From assembly GCA_016223145.1 (NCBI GenBank), contig JACRPN010000001.1, forward strand, positions 166,325-230,324: a stretch of DNA of 64,000 nt, in the 5' to 3' direction. This DNA comes from Armatimonadota bacterium. GTDB taxonomy: Bacteria > Armatimonadota > Fimbriimonadia > Fimbriimonadales > Fimbriimonadaceae. A model generated the notes under the pieces. The model ran no database searches, was not told where the DNA came from, and saw nothing but the letters and a program-made list of their open reading frames with translations. Every line of letters starts with the position of its first letter. The first letter of the stretch is position 1. Shown here piece by piece: positions 33,196 through 41,959 of this stretch. The position numbers and the translations under genes were made by a program.

Positions 33196-34269
33196 CTAGA
33201 TCGCCAGACATGCCTGGCGTCGTTTCGCAGCCGCAGCGCCTTCGATCTCCAGAAGCCGCTGCTTGCGCCAGAGCCCGCCGCCATAGCCGCCCAGGGTTCC
33301 GTCAGTCCGGATGACCCGGTGGCATGGGATCAGGATGGCGATCCGGTTGTCGCCGTTGGCGGAGCCCACCGCCCGGATCGCGCCGGGGTTCCCGATCTTC
33401 GCGGCGAGCTCGGCATAGGAAAGGGTGCGGCCATAGGGAATCCGCAACAGCTCCCTCCAAGCAGATTCCTGAAATGGCGTGCCATCGATCACCAGCGGGA
33501 CGCTGAACTCCCTCCTCTCACCTTCAAAATAGGCCTCCAACTCGGCGGCCGTTTGGTCGAGAAACTTGTGCTCTCCGGGGACGACCCGGCATCCAAGACG
33601 CGAGGAGAGCGTTCTCAACTGCGTTTCCAGCATCCGGCGATCCACGAACTCCAGGAGCGTCAGTCCGGCATCGGTGGCGATGGCGATCATCGGTCCCAGT
33701 GGCGTCTCGATCCACTTGGCTTGCGCCGGCGTCAGGCCGTTCGCCTTGCTCGGGATCGCCCCCAGAATTCGCTGAAAGGCATCACGGAAGCCGCTGTCCG
33801 AGCTATATCCGGTCTGAATCGCCGCCTCCACGGGATGCGCTCCGTTCCGAATCTCGCTGAGGGCCATTCCCATCCTGCGCGCGCGCTGATAAGCGTGAAA
33901 GGTCATCCCGAAGCGCTTTAGGAACGTGCGCCGGACCGTGGCGGGCTCAAGCCCCATGTCGCGAAGGTTCTGGTCCTTGAGCCGAACGTGAGGCGAGGCA
34001 TCGATCCGCGCCCTCAGGACCTCGATCCATGCGGGCGGCTCCGCGCCCATGTCCAGCGGACGGCAACGCTTGCAGGGGCGGTAGCCGGCCTCCAGAGCTT
34101 CCTTTGCCGAGGCGAAGAACTCGACGTTCTGGGCATAGGGGGTCCGTGCCGGACAAATTGGCCTGCAGAAGATCTTGGTGGTCTTGACCGCCTGGAAGTA
34201 CAGCCCATCATACTCGTGGCTTCTTGCGCAAACGGCGGCATACAATTCCTCGAACGACGGGCGGCTCAT
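33196..34269 (-). CDS. ada: Bifunctional Ada: methylphosphotriester/O6-methylguanine-DNA methyltransferase and activator
   Basis: 357 residues with all Ada parts. The N-terminal zinc domain has Cys35, Cys39, Cys66 and Cys69 (FCRPICPARTP, YRPCKRC). An AraC-type helix-turn-helix follows (residues 80-170, QTGYSSDSGFRDAFQRILGAIP), then the C-terminal methyltransferase with Cys316 in IPCHRVIRTDG. It repairs methylated DNA by self-methylation and, once methylated, activates its regulon. No alkA or alkB lies beside it. It is 24 bp after the FG-GAP gene start on the same strand but is not obviously part of that operon. Confidence 0.97.
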   Translation of the reverse strand: MSRPSFEELYAAVCARSHEYDGLYFQAVKTTKIFCRPICPARTPYAQNVEFFASAKEALEAGYRPCKRCRPLDMGAEPPAWIEVLRARIDASPHVRLKDQNLRDMGLEPATVRRTFLKRFGMTFHAYQRARRMGMALSEIRNGAHPVEAAIQTGYSSDSGFRDAFQRILGAIPSKANGLTPAQAKWIETPLGPMIAIATDAGLTLLEFVDRRMLETQLRTLSSRLGCRVVPGEHKFLDQTAAELEAYFEGERREFSVPLVIDGTPFQESAWRELLRIPYGRTLSYAELAAKIGNPGAIRAVGSANGDNRIAILIPCHRVIRTDGTLGGYGGGLWRKQRLLEIEGAAAAKRRQACLAI

Positions 34270-34336
34270 GCGTTGAAGTTAGCGCGAAACCCGCCACCGT
34301 GGCAAGCGAAAAACGGACTTCAATGTCCACTTGCCC

Positions 34337-35331
34337 TCAAGCCGCGTCCAGCAACTCTTCGCGAAAGGCGGTCTGGCGGCAGAGCCTGTGGAGGATGGTG
34401 ATCAAACGCGAGTCAAAGAGGTCGCCGGACATAGACTGAAGCGCCTCGAGGGCCTTTTCAACAGACAGCCCGGGCCGGTCAGAGCGTGCCCGCATCATGG
34501 CATCAAACGTGTCCACCATTCCCACAACCTGTCCCACGAGCGGGATTTCGTCCCCTTTGAGGCCTTTGGGATAGCCCGTGCCATTCCAACGTTCGTGGTG
34601 GGTACGCGCGATCACTTCGGCCATCTTGACAACGGGGCTGGCGCCGCCCGCAAGGATGCGCGCGCCAATGACCGTGTGTTCCTTCATGACCTCGAACTCC
34701 TCGGGCGTCAGGCTGCCTTCCGTTCATGCGCGATTTTGGAGGAGATCAGGCCCACCTTCTTGGTGTGGTCTTGAGAGGGGTGGTCTCGCAGTTCCGCTAC
34801 GATGACGAGGCGCCGGTGCATGTCCCAGGCCGCCGTTTCGAGCAGGCGCACGTACTTCTGCACCTCGATTTGCTTCTGGGCGGCGACCTCTCTGAGCTTT
34901 GCTTCGAGCGCACTTGTCGAAAGGGCGCTTCGGACCCGAAACAGGATCTCCCAAGCGTCGCCAGGTACGGAGAACGCCTCGCTGGCGCCGAGAGTCAGGG
35001 CATGCTGCTTGGTCTCGGTGCTGGCCAGTTGCAGGCAAACGAGCAAGGGCGAGAATCGGGCTGGGGAGCTTTCGTCTCGGAGCGCCTTGATGCACCGCGT
35101 CTCGGCCAACCCGAGTGAGTCGGCCGTCAGAAGGACCACGTCGGGCGAGAGCGTCTGGGCCGTGGCGATCGCCGAGGAGATGTCTGTGGCCAGCGCGGCT
35201 TCGCCAAACCCTGCCCACTCGAAGAACCTGGGCGTCAGCGCCGTCTGCCCTTGCGAGGTGTTGACGATCAGCACCTTTCGCTTTGCGAACTCTTGCCCAA
35301 GGTGGGGAGCGTTTTCGCTGGTTAGGTCCAT
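34337..35331 (-). pseudogene. Response-regulator-like HD-GYP protein, core deletion and frameshift
   Basis: Start ATG 35331 (MDLTSENAPHLGQEFAKRKVL) with AAGGA 5-6 bases upstream. Residues 20-130 form a receiver-like domain, but PDVVLLTADS has Thr where the phospho-accepting Asp normally is. A linker helix then leads into an HD-GYP start (ELRDHPSQDHTKKVGLISSKIAHE). At about 34717-34725 the frame is lost; the downstream frame continues with GSLTPEEFEVMKEHTVIGARILAG and HHERWNGTGYPKGLKGDE to 34337. About 33 residues, including the catalytic HDxGK motif, are absent. The retained GYP part alone cannot be active as a cyclic-di-GMP phosphodiesterase. Confidence 0.87.
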
Positions 35332-35475
35332 GACGTCCTTCTGTACTCCGCGTGAGGGGAACTTGCCCCAATACCTTTTTCGGCGGATTGTTGATCGTTT
35401 TAGAGACAAGCTTTTGAAGGTGCACAGATTACTGGAGTACTGTGATAATCCAAGCGCGATGGGCGCCAACCCAAG
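35332..35475. promoter_or_regulatory. Divergent spacer between the HD-GYP remnant and a LuxR-type gene
   Basis: 144 bp, lower in GC than its neighbours (TTTTAGAGACAAGCTTTTGA at 35398-35417). It must contain the promoters of both divergent regulator genes. I see no certain -35/-10 boxes or operator. Confidence 0.4.
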
Positions 35476-36042
35476 GTGAGTACACTTTGGTGTGTGAAGG
35501 TCAAGGTATCACACCCGTTGCCCATCTATGCCGAGGCCCTGGAGTGCCTCATTGAGAAGCGCGGCGGCCTCGAAGTGGCGGCCGGGCAATTGTCCCCAAA
35601 CGAGCCAGCCGTGCGGGTTGCGGTGGACACCAGGCTCACGGCCGGCGACCTCGCCGAGCTGCAGAAGATCCGTCGTGCAGGGTCTGCGGTGCTCGTGCTT
35701 GCTGAAGGAAAGTCTCTGTCCACCGAGGTTGCGGCGGCCGCCGATGCGGTTGTCAGCCTCTCGTCGCCGACCGAGGAGTTCCTCGGCAAACTCTCGGCCC
35801 TCGGCGCCAGTCGGCGCGTGATCGGCGTGTCGGATCAAGGCGCCGGCTACTTTGAGGTGCGGCTCTCCTCCAACGAGCAGAAAGCCGCGCAATTCCTCGC
35901 TCGCGGCGCCTCGAATCAGGAGATCGCGGCCGCGATGGGCTGCAGCGAGCAGTCGGTGAAGAACTACATGCGCCAACTAATGAGGAAGCTGGGCTGCAAG
36001 AACCGGGTGCAGCTACTGCTCAAGTTGAGCCGAGCGGAGTAG
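35476..36042 (+). CDS. LuxR-family regulator with degenerate receiver
   Basis: 188 residues, GTG start. The N-terminal part (residues 8-120) has receiver-like secondary structure (VRVAVDTRLTAGDLAELQKI, GSAVLVLAEG) but no convincing acidic pocket or phosphorylation Asp. The C-terminal 65 residues are a clear LuxR helix-turn-helix: LSSNEQKAAQFLARGASNQEIAAAMGCSEQSVKNYMRQLMRKLGC. It is probably phosphorylation-independent. It is divergent from the HD-GYP remnant, whose receiver is also degenerate, which suggests the pair once worked together. Confidence 0.85.
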   Translation: MSTLWCVKVKVSHPLPIYAEALECLIEKRGGLEVAAGQLSPNEPAVRVAVDTRLTAGDLAELQKIRRAGSAVLVLAEGKSLSTEVAAAADAVVSLSSPTEEFLGKLSALGASRRVIGVSDQGAGYFEVRLSSNEQKAAQFLARGASNQEIAAAMGCSEQSVKNYMRQLMRKLGCKNRVQLLLKLSRAE

Positions 36043-36213
36043 GAGCAGTCGATTCGCCCGTAGCGAGGGTCTGTGCTGCGAAGCAATGGGGGTGCAGGGA
36101 TTGCAGAGGCGTGGCCCGGCCATGCCACTAGCCATCCCACCGGCAAGGCTAAGTTCTTGCGAGCCTAGGCCCTTCCATCATTGGCCCGGAAAAAGGCAGT
36201 AGTCTAGGCCGCT

Positions 36214-39200
36214 ATGCTTTCCTCACTTCTCCTTGCACTGCCGCTCGCGGCGCTGCGGCCGGCCGTCGATGGCCCTCACTGGTTCGAAGATCCTACCGTC
36301 AGCGGCAAGCGCATCTGCTTCGCCCTTGGCGGCGATTTGTGGGACGTTCCTCGCGAGGGTGGCGATGCCCGACGGCTCACAGCGAGTGTTGGCCAAGAGG
36401 GAGTTCCTTCGTACTCACCTGACGGAAATTGGATCGCCTTTTCTGGCCAATACGCTGGAAAAACCGACGTTTATGTGATGCCCGCTGAGGGCGGTGTTCC
36501 CAAACAGCTCACCTTTGGCCCTGCCGAGGATGAAGTGCTCGGCTGGAGTCCAGACGGAAAATCCGTTCTATTTGCGACGACGGAAGGTGGAATGCCCTTT
36601 ACCCCTCGCCTCTACACCGTGCCGGCAGCGGGAGGCCAGCCTGAGGGATTGCCGTTTCCTCAAGGCACGATGGGCAGCTTCTCCCCGGACGGCAAGCAGA
36701 TTGCTTACGTGCCCTATGGGCAGTTCCAGAAGGCTTGGAAGCGCTATCGGGGCGGACAAGCGTTTCCGATTTGGATATCCAAGCTAGAAGATTCCTCCTG
36801 GAAAGAGGTGCCTCGGAGGAACTGGAACGACAAGGCGCCGATGTGGGTCGGCAACCGGATCTATTACTTGAGCGATCGAACCGGCAAGTTCAACCTCTAT
36901 TCCTGCGACACGTCGGGCGGATCTCAGCGCGAGCATGTCAAGAGCGCAGTGTTCGGGTTCACTTCGGCTACGGCGGGAGCAGACGCAATAGCGCTCTGCG
37001 AGCCCGGCTCGATCTCTCTTTTTGATTTGAAGTCCGGAAAAGCCAGCCCGGTTTCTATCACGGTGCGCGGGGACTTCCCGGAGGTTCGCGCCAAGTATGT
37101 GCCGATCTCTCAGGGCATCGCCGGCGCGGACGTCTCGCCGACCGGCAAGCGGGTGGCCTTTGAATCGCGAGGCGAGATCGTGACCGTGCCCGCCAGCAAA
37201 GGGGACGCTCGAAACCTGAGCAACAGCAGCTCCTCAGCTGAGCGGTCGCCGGCATGGTCGCCAGACGGCAAGTCCATCGCTTACTTCAGCGATGCCGGCG
37301 GTGAATACAAGATTGTGGTTCGACTGTCCGACGGATCTGGAGACTCCAAGACGATCGAGCCCGGTGGTGGCAAGGGGTTCTACCAGGGCCTGGCCTTTTC
37401 GCCGGACTCCAAGAAGCTCTCCTACTCGGATAATCGGGGCGCCCTTTGGGTTACCGAAGTCGAGAGTGGAAAGGCCACCAAGGTAGATGAGGCGCCGCTT
37501 TACCCGGTCACTTATGGCTATTCACCCTCCTGGTCACCCGATAGCAAATGGCTGGCCTTCAGCAGGATCATCGACAACTATCAACAGGCTGCCTTTGTGT
37601 ATAGTCTTGAAAGCTCAAAGCTAACACAGATCACCGACGGCATGAGTGAAGCGTTTTCGCCGGCGTTCGACCGAAACGGGAAGTACCTCTATTTCCTGGC
37701 GAGCACCAACGCCAAATCCGCGCCCGGATGGCTCGACCTGACCGCGCTCGAGACTCCCAACCAGACCTACAGCGTCTACATGGCGCTTCTACAGAAGGAA
37801 CTGCCTTCGCCGTTCCTCCCTGAGAGCGATGAAGAACCCGTCGCCGAAGCCAAGAAGCCGGAGAAAAAGGATGAGCCGTTCCGTATTGACCTCGAAGGGC
37901 TGAACCGGCGGGTGCTCAGCGTGCCGATGCCTTCGAGAGTCTATCGAGCCCTGGTTGCTGGCACAGAAGGCACGTTCTTCACCATAGATACGCCTCCTCA
38001 ACCAAACGCAGCGCAGCCTGGCGGCCCGCCGACGATTCGCAAGTACGAGTTCAGCTCCAAGAAGGAGAGCGTGTTCTTTACCGGCGCCAACGGGTTTGTC
38101 ATATCCCCCACGGGGGGGCACATGATGATCCTCGGGCCCGCCGGCCCGCAGCTGGTCTCTACCGCTGCGCCGGCTACGCCGGGACAGGGCGCCCTCGACG
38201 TCAGCGCCCAGGTCATCAAAGTGGATCCTCGGGCCGAATGGCGGCAGATCTTCCATGAGGCGGTGCGCTTGCAGCGCGACTATTTCTACGATCCCGGACA
38301 CCACGGGGTAGACCTGGTTGCGCTTGAAAAGCGCTACGAGCCGTTCCTCGCCGGCCTCATGAGCCGGGCGGATTTGAACTCGCTCTTCGAAGACATGATG
38401 GGCGAGATCTGCGTTGGCCACATGTACATCGGCGGCGGCGACATCCCGGGAACCTCGGGCCCCGCAGTGGGCTTGCTCGGCGCGGACTTCAGCCAGGAAA
38501 ACGGCCGATATCGGTTCTCAAAGGTCTACACTGGCGAAAGCTGGAACCCCGGTCTGCGTGGGCCCTTGGCGCATCCTGGAGTAAACGTCGAGGCTGGAGA
38601 ATATCTCCTTGGTGTTGGAGGCAAGGAGCTCAAGGCTGGAGAGGATCTGTATCAGCTCTTCGAGGGCAAGGTCGGCAAGCAGGTCAGGATCAAAGTTGGC
38701 CCCAAGCCGGATGGAACCGACTCGCGCGAGGTCACCGTGGTACCGACAGGAAACGAGACGCAGCTTCGCGTGTTCGACTGGGTGGAAGGTAACCGGAGAA
38801 AGGTGGAGGAGCTAAGCGGTGGCCGACTGGGATATGTGTGGTTCCCGAACACGACGGTTCAGGGCTATACGTTCTTCAACCGGTACTACTACGCGCAGGT
38901 GAACAAGGAAGGCATGGTGTTGGACGAGCGCTACAACGGTGGCGGTTCGGTGGACGATTACTTCATCAACAACATCACCCGCCCGCACATGAGCTGGTGG
39001 ATGACTCGATATGGCAAGGACTTCAGCAGCCCGCTGATGACGGTCTACGGACCGAAAGCTCTGATCATCAATCAGTATGCCGGCTCCGGAGGCGATTACT
39101 TCCCGTGGGCGTTCCGCAAGGCGAAACTGGGTCCGCTGGTGGGCAAACGAACCTGGGGCGGCTTGGTCGGCATCCTCGGATTCCCGGCCTTTGTAGACGG

Positions 39201-39438
39201 CGGCAGCATGACGTCGCCGAACCTCGCCTTCTACAGTCCTGATGGAGAGTGGGAGATTGAGAACTTCGGCACTGCGCCTGACATCGAGGTGGAATGGGAT
39301 CCGGTGCTGTGGCGGCAGGGCCGCGACGCCCAGCTTGAGAAGGCGGTGGCCGAGGTCATGAACCAGCTCAAGTCCTACAAGAAGCCAACGCCCAAGCGGC
39401 CTCCGTTCAAGGACAACACCAAGATCGGCGGCGGGTAG
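36214..39438 (+). CDS. Tricorn protease homologue, S41 family, exported
   Basis: 1074 residues. Signal-like start MLSSLLLALPLAAL, then two WD40/TolB-type beta-propellers (many YSPDGNWIAF, WSPDGKSVLF, FSPDSKKLSY blades, residues 20-560). A PDZ-like domain follows (about 780-860, GEYLLGVGGKELKAGEDLYQ). The last part is the S41 tail-protease core with nucleophile Ser958 in QYAGSGGDYFPWAFRK and KRTWGGLVGI. His736 in VGHMYIGGGD is the likely general base. Tricorn degrades oligopeptides from larger proteases; here export suggests extracytoplasmic protein scavenging. It is followed by a terminator. Confidence 0.95.
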   Translation: MLSSLLLALPLAALRPAVDGPHWFEDPTVSGKRICFALGGDLWDVPREGGDARRLTASVGQEGVPSYSPDGNWIAFSGQYAGKTDVYVMPAEGGVPKQLTFGPAEDEVLGWSPDGKSVLFATTEGGMPFTPRLYTVPAAGGQPEGLPFPQGTMGSFSPDGKQIAYVPYGQFQKAWKRYRGGQAFPIWISKLEDSSWKEVPRRNWNDKAPMWVGNRIYYLSDRTGKFNLYSCDTSGGSQREHVKSAVFGFTSATAGADAIALCEPGSISLFDLKSGKASPVSITVRGDFPEVRAKYVPISQGIAGADVSPTGKRVAFESRGEIVTVPASKGDARNLSNSSSSAERSPAWSPDGKSIAYFSDAGGEYKIVVRLSDGSGDSKTIEPGGGKGFYQGLAFSPDSKKLSYSDNRGALWVTEVESGKATKVDEAPLYPVTYGYSPSWSPDSKWLAFSRIIDNYQQAAFVYSLESSKLTQITDGMSEAFSPAFDRNGKYLYFLASTNAKSAPGWLDLTALETPNQTYSVYMALLQKELPSPFLPESDEEPVAEAKKPEKKDEPFRIDLEGLNRRVLSVPMPSRVYRALVAGTEGTFFTIDTPPQPNAAQPGGPPTIRKYEFSSKKESVFFTGANGFVISPTGGHMMILGPAGPQLVSTAAPATPGQGALDVSAQVIKVDPRAEWRQIFHEAVRLQRDYFYDPGHHGVDLVALEKRYEPFLAGLMSRADLNSLFEDMMGEICVGHMYIGGGDIPGTSGPAVGLLGADFSQENGRYRFSKVYTGESWNPGLRGPLAHPGVNVEAGEYLLGVGGKELKAGEDLYQLFEGKVGKQVRIKVGPKPDGTDSREVTVVPTGNETQLRVFDWVEGNRRKVEELSGGRLGYVWFPNTTVQGYTFFNRYYYAQVNKEGMVLDERYNGGGSVDDYFINNITRPHMSWWMTRYGKDFSSPLMTVYGPKALIINQYAGSGGDYFPWAFRKAKLGPLVGKRTWGGLVGILGFPAFVDGGSMTSPNLAFYSPDGEWEIENFGTAPDIEVEWDPVLWRQGRDAQLEKAVAEVMNQLKSYKKPTPKRPPFKDNTKIGGG

Positions 39439-39682
39439 GGCGCTCCATTGATGGCTCCTGAATAGCTAGGTACTTAAGCTCATCCCATAATCAATCTCGC
39501 AGGGCGAGGAACGCGAGTCTCCAGACTCGCACAAGGATGCCGAGTCTCCAGACTCGGCCAGGTTGCGGGCTCGAGGGATAGGTACTAGGATAAGGGGATG
39601 GGACCACTTGTGGGTTCCCATCCCCGTTTTCGTTCGGCTAATCTGGCAACCGTAGGTAGGATTGGGCTGAGGGTATTCACAC
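39439..39682. repeat. Spacer with twin GAGTCTCCAGACTC palindromes
   Basis: Two near-identical palindromes 9 bp apart: GCGAGTCTCCAGACTCGC at 39513-39530 and CCGAGTCTCCAGACTCGG at 39540-39557. Their cores are identical and only the outer pair differs, with compensating change on both arms. A terminator hairpin follows at 39594-39630. Confidence 0.8.
39594..39630 (+). terminator. Intrinsic terminator after the tricorn gene
   Basis: GGGGATGGGA (39594-39603) pairs with TCCCATCCCC (39616-39625), followed by GTTTT. It separates the tricorn transcript from the GH5 gene. Confidence 0.75.
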
Positions 39683-40900
39683 ATGTTTCTTGCGGTTGGT
39701 CTTGGGTTCGTTGTGTCTCTCTTTGTTGTCGCACCCAAGCCCCTTCACATCGAAGGAACCCAGGTCGTCGATTCCGGCGGCCGGCAAGTGGTACTTCGCG
39801 GGGTCAACGTGGCGTCCCTCGAGTGGTCGAGCGATGGCGAGGGCCACGTGCTGAAAACCATCGAGGTCGCCATCAAGGACTGGAAGGTTAACCATATCCG
39901 GCTGCCGATGAGCCAAGATCGCTGGTTTGGCAAGGCCCCGGAGCAGAAGGACGGCGGCAAATCCTATCGCAAGCTGGTGGACGAATGCGTCCAGCTTTGT
40001 TCCAAGAATGGGGTCTATATCATGCTGGACCTGCATTGGAACAGCCCGAACGAATGGGGCAAGCACATCGGCCAGCACTTCATGCCGGATATGTTCAGCG
40101 TGGACTTCTGGAAAGACGTCGCGAAGGTCTACAAGAACCATCCGGCCGTGCTCTTCGACCTCTACAACGAGCCGCACGACACGACTTGGGAGATCTGGAA
40201 GAACGGCGGCACGATCGACGAAACGCGGGGCGTCGGTGCACGGCAAGGGAGGTTCACTCCGATCAAATACCAGACCCCCGGCATGCAGGCCCTGGTGAAC
40301 ACCGTGCGTGCGACCGGTGCAAGGAATCTATTGGTTGTCGGCGGCTTGGATTGGGCTTACGATCTCAAGGGGGTATTGGAGGGCTATGCGCTGACAGACC
40401 CGGGGGTCACGGATGCCCCTCGCCGGCACGGAACCGGCGGCTACGATGGGTTTGGCGACCTGCGCCGGCACGGAACCGGCGGCTACGCTGGGTTTGGCGA
40501 CCTGCGCCGGCACGGAACCGGCGGCTACGGGGATTCTCCTACTCGCTCCTCAGACCTCGGACCTCAGACCTCACACCTACCCGGCAACGGCATCCTCTAT
40601 GTCTGCCACAACTACCCGTTCAAAGGCGACACGTTCGAGACCTGGCTGGGCAAGATGAAGCGCTACACCGAGAAACTGCCGGTGATCATGAGCGAGTTCG
40701 GCGCTCAAAACCTCGGGAAGGCGATCAACGATCCGAACCCCTGGGTGGCGAACGTCCTGAGAGCCTGCAAGGAGAACGGCTGGATGTGGACGGCCTGGGA
40801 CCTTCATCCCGCCGCCGGTCCGACGCTGATTTCCGACTGGAACTACACGCCCACGCCGAGCTTCGGGAAACTCGTCAAGGAGGCGTTGGCGAAGAAGTGA
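39683..40900 (+). CDS. Glycoside hydrolase family 5 cellulase with a repeat array inside the catalytic domain
   Basis: 405 residues with signal-like MFLAVGLGFVVSLFVVA. GH5 TIM barrel: VVLRGVNVASLEW, NHIRLPMSQDRW, YIMLDLHWNS, acid/base Glu163 in DLYNEPHDTTW and nucleophile Glu338 in VIMSEFGAQN. It is expected to cleave beta-1,4-glucan or mannan outside the cell. Residues about 243-301 are an insert between barrel elements. Two full 14-residue units and a partial third of RRHGTGGY-type sequence (42-bp DNA repeats at 40421, 40463 and 40505) are followed by Ser/Thr-rich residues. Without it, TDP would join GNGILYVCHNYPFKGD as in normal family members. It converges with the esterase gene, 1 bp apart. 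Confidence 0.93.
   Translation: MFLAVGLGFVVSLFVVAPKPLHIEGTQVVDSGGRQVVLRGVNVASLEWSSDGEGHVLKTIEVAIKDWKVNHIRLPMSQDRWFGKAPEQKDGGKSYRKLVDECVQLCSKNGVYIMLDLHWNSPNEWGKHIGQHFMPDMFSVDFWKDVAKVYKNHPAVLFDLYNEPHDTTWEIWKNGGTIDETRGVGARQGRFTPIKYQTPGMQALVNTVRATGARNLLVVGGLDWAYDLKGVLEGYALTDPGVTDAPRRHGTGGYDGFGDLRRHGTGGYAGFGDLRRHGTGGYGDSPTRSSDLGPQTSHLPGNGILYVCHNYPFKGDTFETWLGKMKRYTEKLPVIMSEFGAQNLGKAINDPNPWVANVLRACKENGWMWTAWDLHPAAGPTLISDWNYTPTPSFGKLVKEALAKK
40421..40534 (+). repeat. Three tandem 42-bp palindromic repeat units inside the GH5 gene
   Basis: Units start at 40421, 40463 and 40505. The first two are complete and differ at one base (GATGGG/GCTGGG); the third diverges after CGGCTACG. Each begins CGCCGGCACGGAACCGGCGG, whose arms CGCCGG/CCGGCG form a stem around a 7-base loop. 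The period is a multiple of three, so the GH5 frame is kept. The following 40550-40580 (CTCAGACCTCGGACCTCAGA) is a second low-complexity run. Confidence 0.9.
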
Positions 40901-40901
40901 C

Positions 40902-41894
40902 CTACTTCCCCAACAGGTACACCAGCGCCTCTTCCATCCTGTTGCGCCAGGCCGTCCAGTTGTGCCCTTCGTGCGTGGCCTTGCTGCCGAACTTCCGCCC
41001 CAGATTATTCAGCGACTTCACGCACCGCTCGTTGGCGGCGGTCAGGTCTCCCTCATAGCTTCCCCAGCAGATCCAGAGCCTGAGGCTCGGCGCAAGCTGC
41101 TTGAGCTTGGCCTCTGAGCCGGTTTCGCTGAAGTCCTCCGTCGATGCCTTGAGGAAGGCGCCTGATTGGGAATGAACGCCACCGGCCACCTTGTCCGGAA
41201 ATTCCTCTGCCAACCTCAGCGAAATCAGGCCGCCCATGCTTGAGCCGCCGACGTAGAGGTCTTCGGGCTTGTTGCTAGCGCCTGTGAGCGCTCGGACCGC
41301 AGGGAGGATCTCGTTGAAGAGCGTGTCGGCGTAGCCCTTCCAGCCCGATCCATACTCCTTCCAGCGGTCGACCGGCGGAACCAGAACGATCACCACCGGC
41401 TTGATCTTCTTGGCTTCGACCAGGTTCTGGACGACGTTTTGGATCTTGCCGTACTTCTCGTAGTTCGGCCCGTCGCCGTAGAGCAGGATCGGAAGGCCCT
41501 TGGGGCTGTCGGGGGAGAAGATGGTGATTTCGCGGCTGGGTAGCTTGATCGAAGACCGGTTGAGCGGCTTCTTGGGAGCGCCCTCGTTGGTCGTGGCTTT
41601 GTACTTGGGGCCCTCCCAGATGCTGTTCTGGCCACCGACGCCGTTGTCGCCCTTCTTGGGGTTGGCGGGGTCGAGCCACCACTGCTGATCGACCGTGAAC
41701 TTGTATTCGAACCGGGCATCGTCGGGAATGTCGAAAGTGATGGTCCAGTCGGATCCGCTCTTCGTCATCGGCTTAGGCTCGGCCCAACCGGTCAGGTCGC
41801 CCACGAAGAACACCTCTTTGGCTGCGGGCGCGGTGAGCTTGATCGTGACGGGGTTGGGGGCCAGAAATGCGGCGGCGATGAGCGCGGCGATCAT
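40902..41894 (-). CDS. Exported esterase of the enterochelin-esterase-like family with N-terminal E-set domain
   Basis: 330 residues from the ATG at 41894, with signal peptide MIAALIAAAFLAPNP. Residues 15-95 are a CBM48/E-set-like module (VFFVGDLTGWAEPKPMTKSG, RFEYKFTVDQQWWLDPANP). The alpha/beta-hydrolase domain (esterase D/Fes type) has nucleophile Ser in YVGGSSMGGLISLRLAEE and a C-terminal His in HEGHNWTAWRNRMEEAL. Such proteins include feruloyl and acetyl-xylan esterases, consistent with the neighbouring GH5. A role in siderophore release is less likely here. Confidence 0.92.
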   Translation of the reverse strand: MIAALIAAAFLAPNPVTIKLTAPAAKEVFFVGDLTGWAEPKPMTKSGSDWTITFDIPDDARFEYKFTVDQQWWLDPANPKKGDNGVGGQNSIWEGPKYKATTNEGAPKKPLNRSSIKLPSREITIFSPDSPKGLPILLYGDGPNYEKYGKIQNVVQNLVEAKKIKPVVIVLVPPVDRWKEYGSGWKGYADTLFNEILPAVRALTGASNKPEDLYVGGSSMGGLISLRLAEEFPDKVAGGVHSQSGAFLKASTEDFSETGSEAKLKQLAPSLRLWICWGSYEGDLTAANERCVKSLNNLGRKFGSKATHEGHNWTAWRNRMEEALVYLLGK

Positions 41895-41959
41895 GGCCCG
41901 AGTATACGGCCCGGTGCGCAAGGAGATGCTCCAACGGTCCCGGAGTTCGGTCCCGGTGT

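Noticed and set aside
40421..40534. Possible CRISPR array (three regular repeats)
   Set aside because: The units abut with no unique spacers, lie inside an intact GH5 frame, and no cas gene is present.
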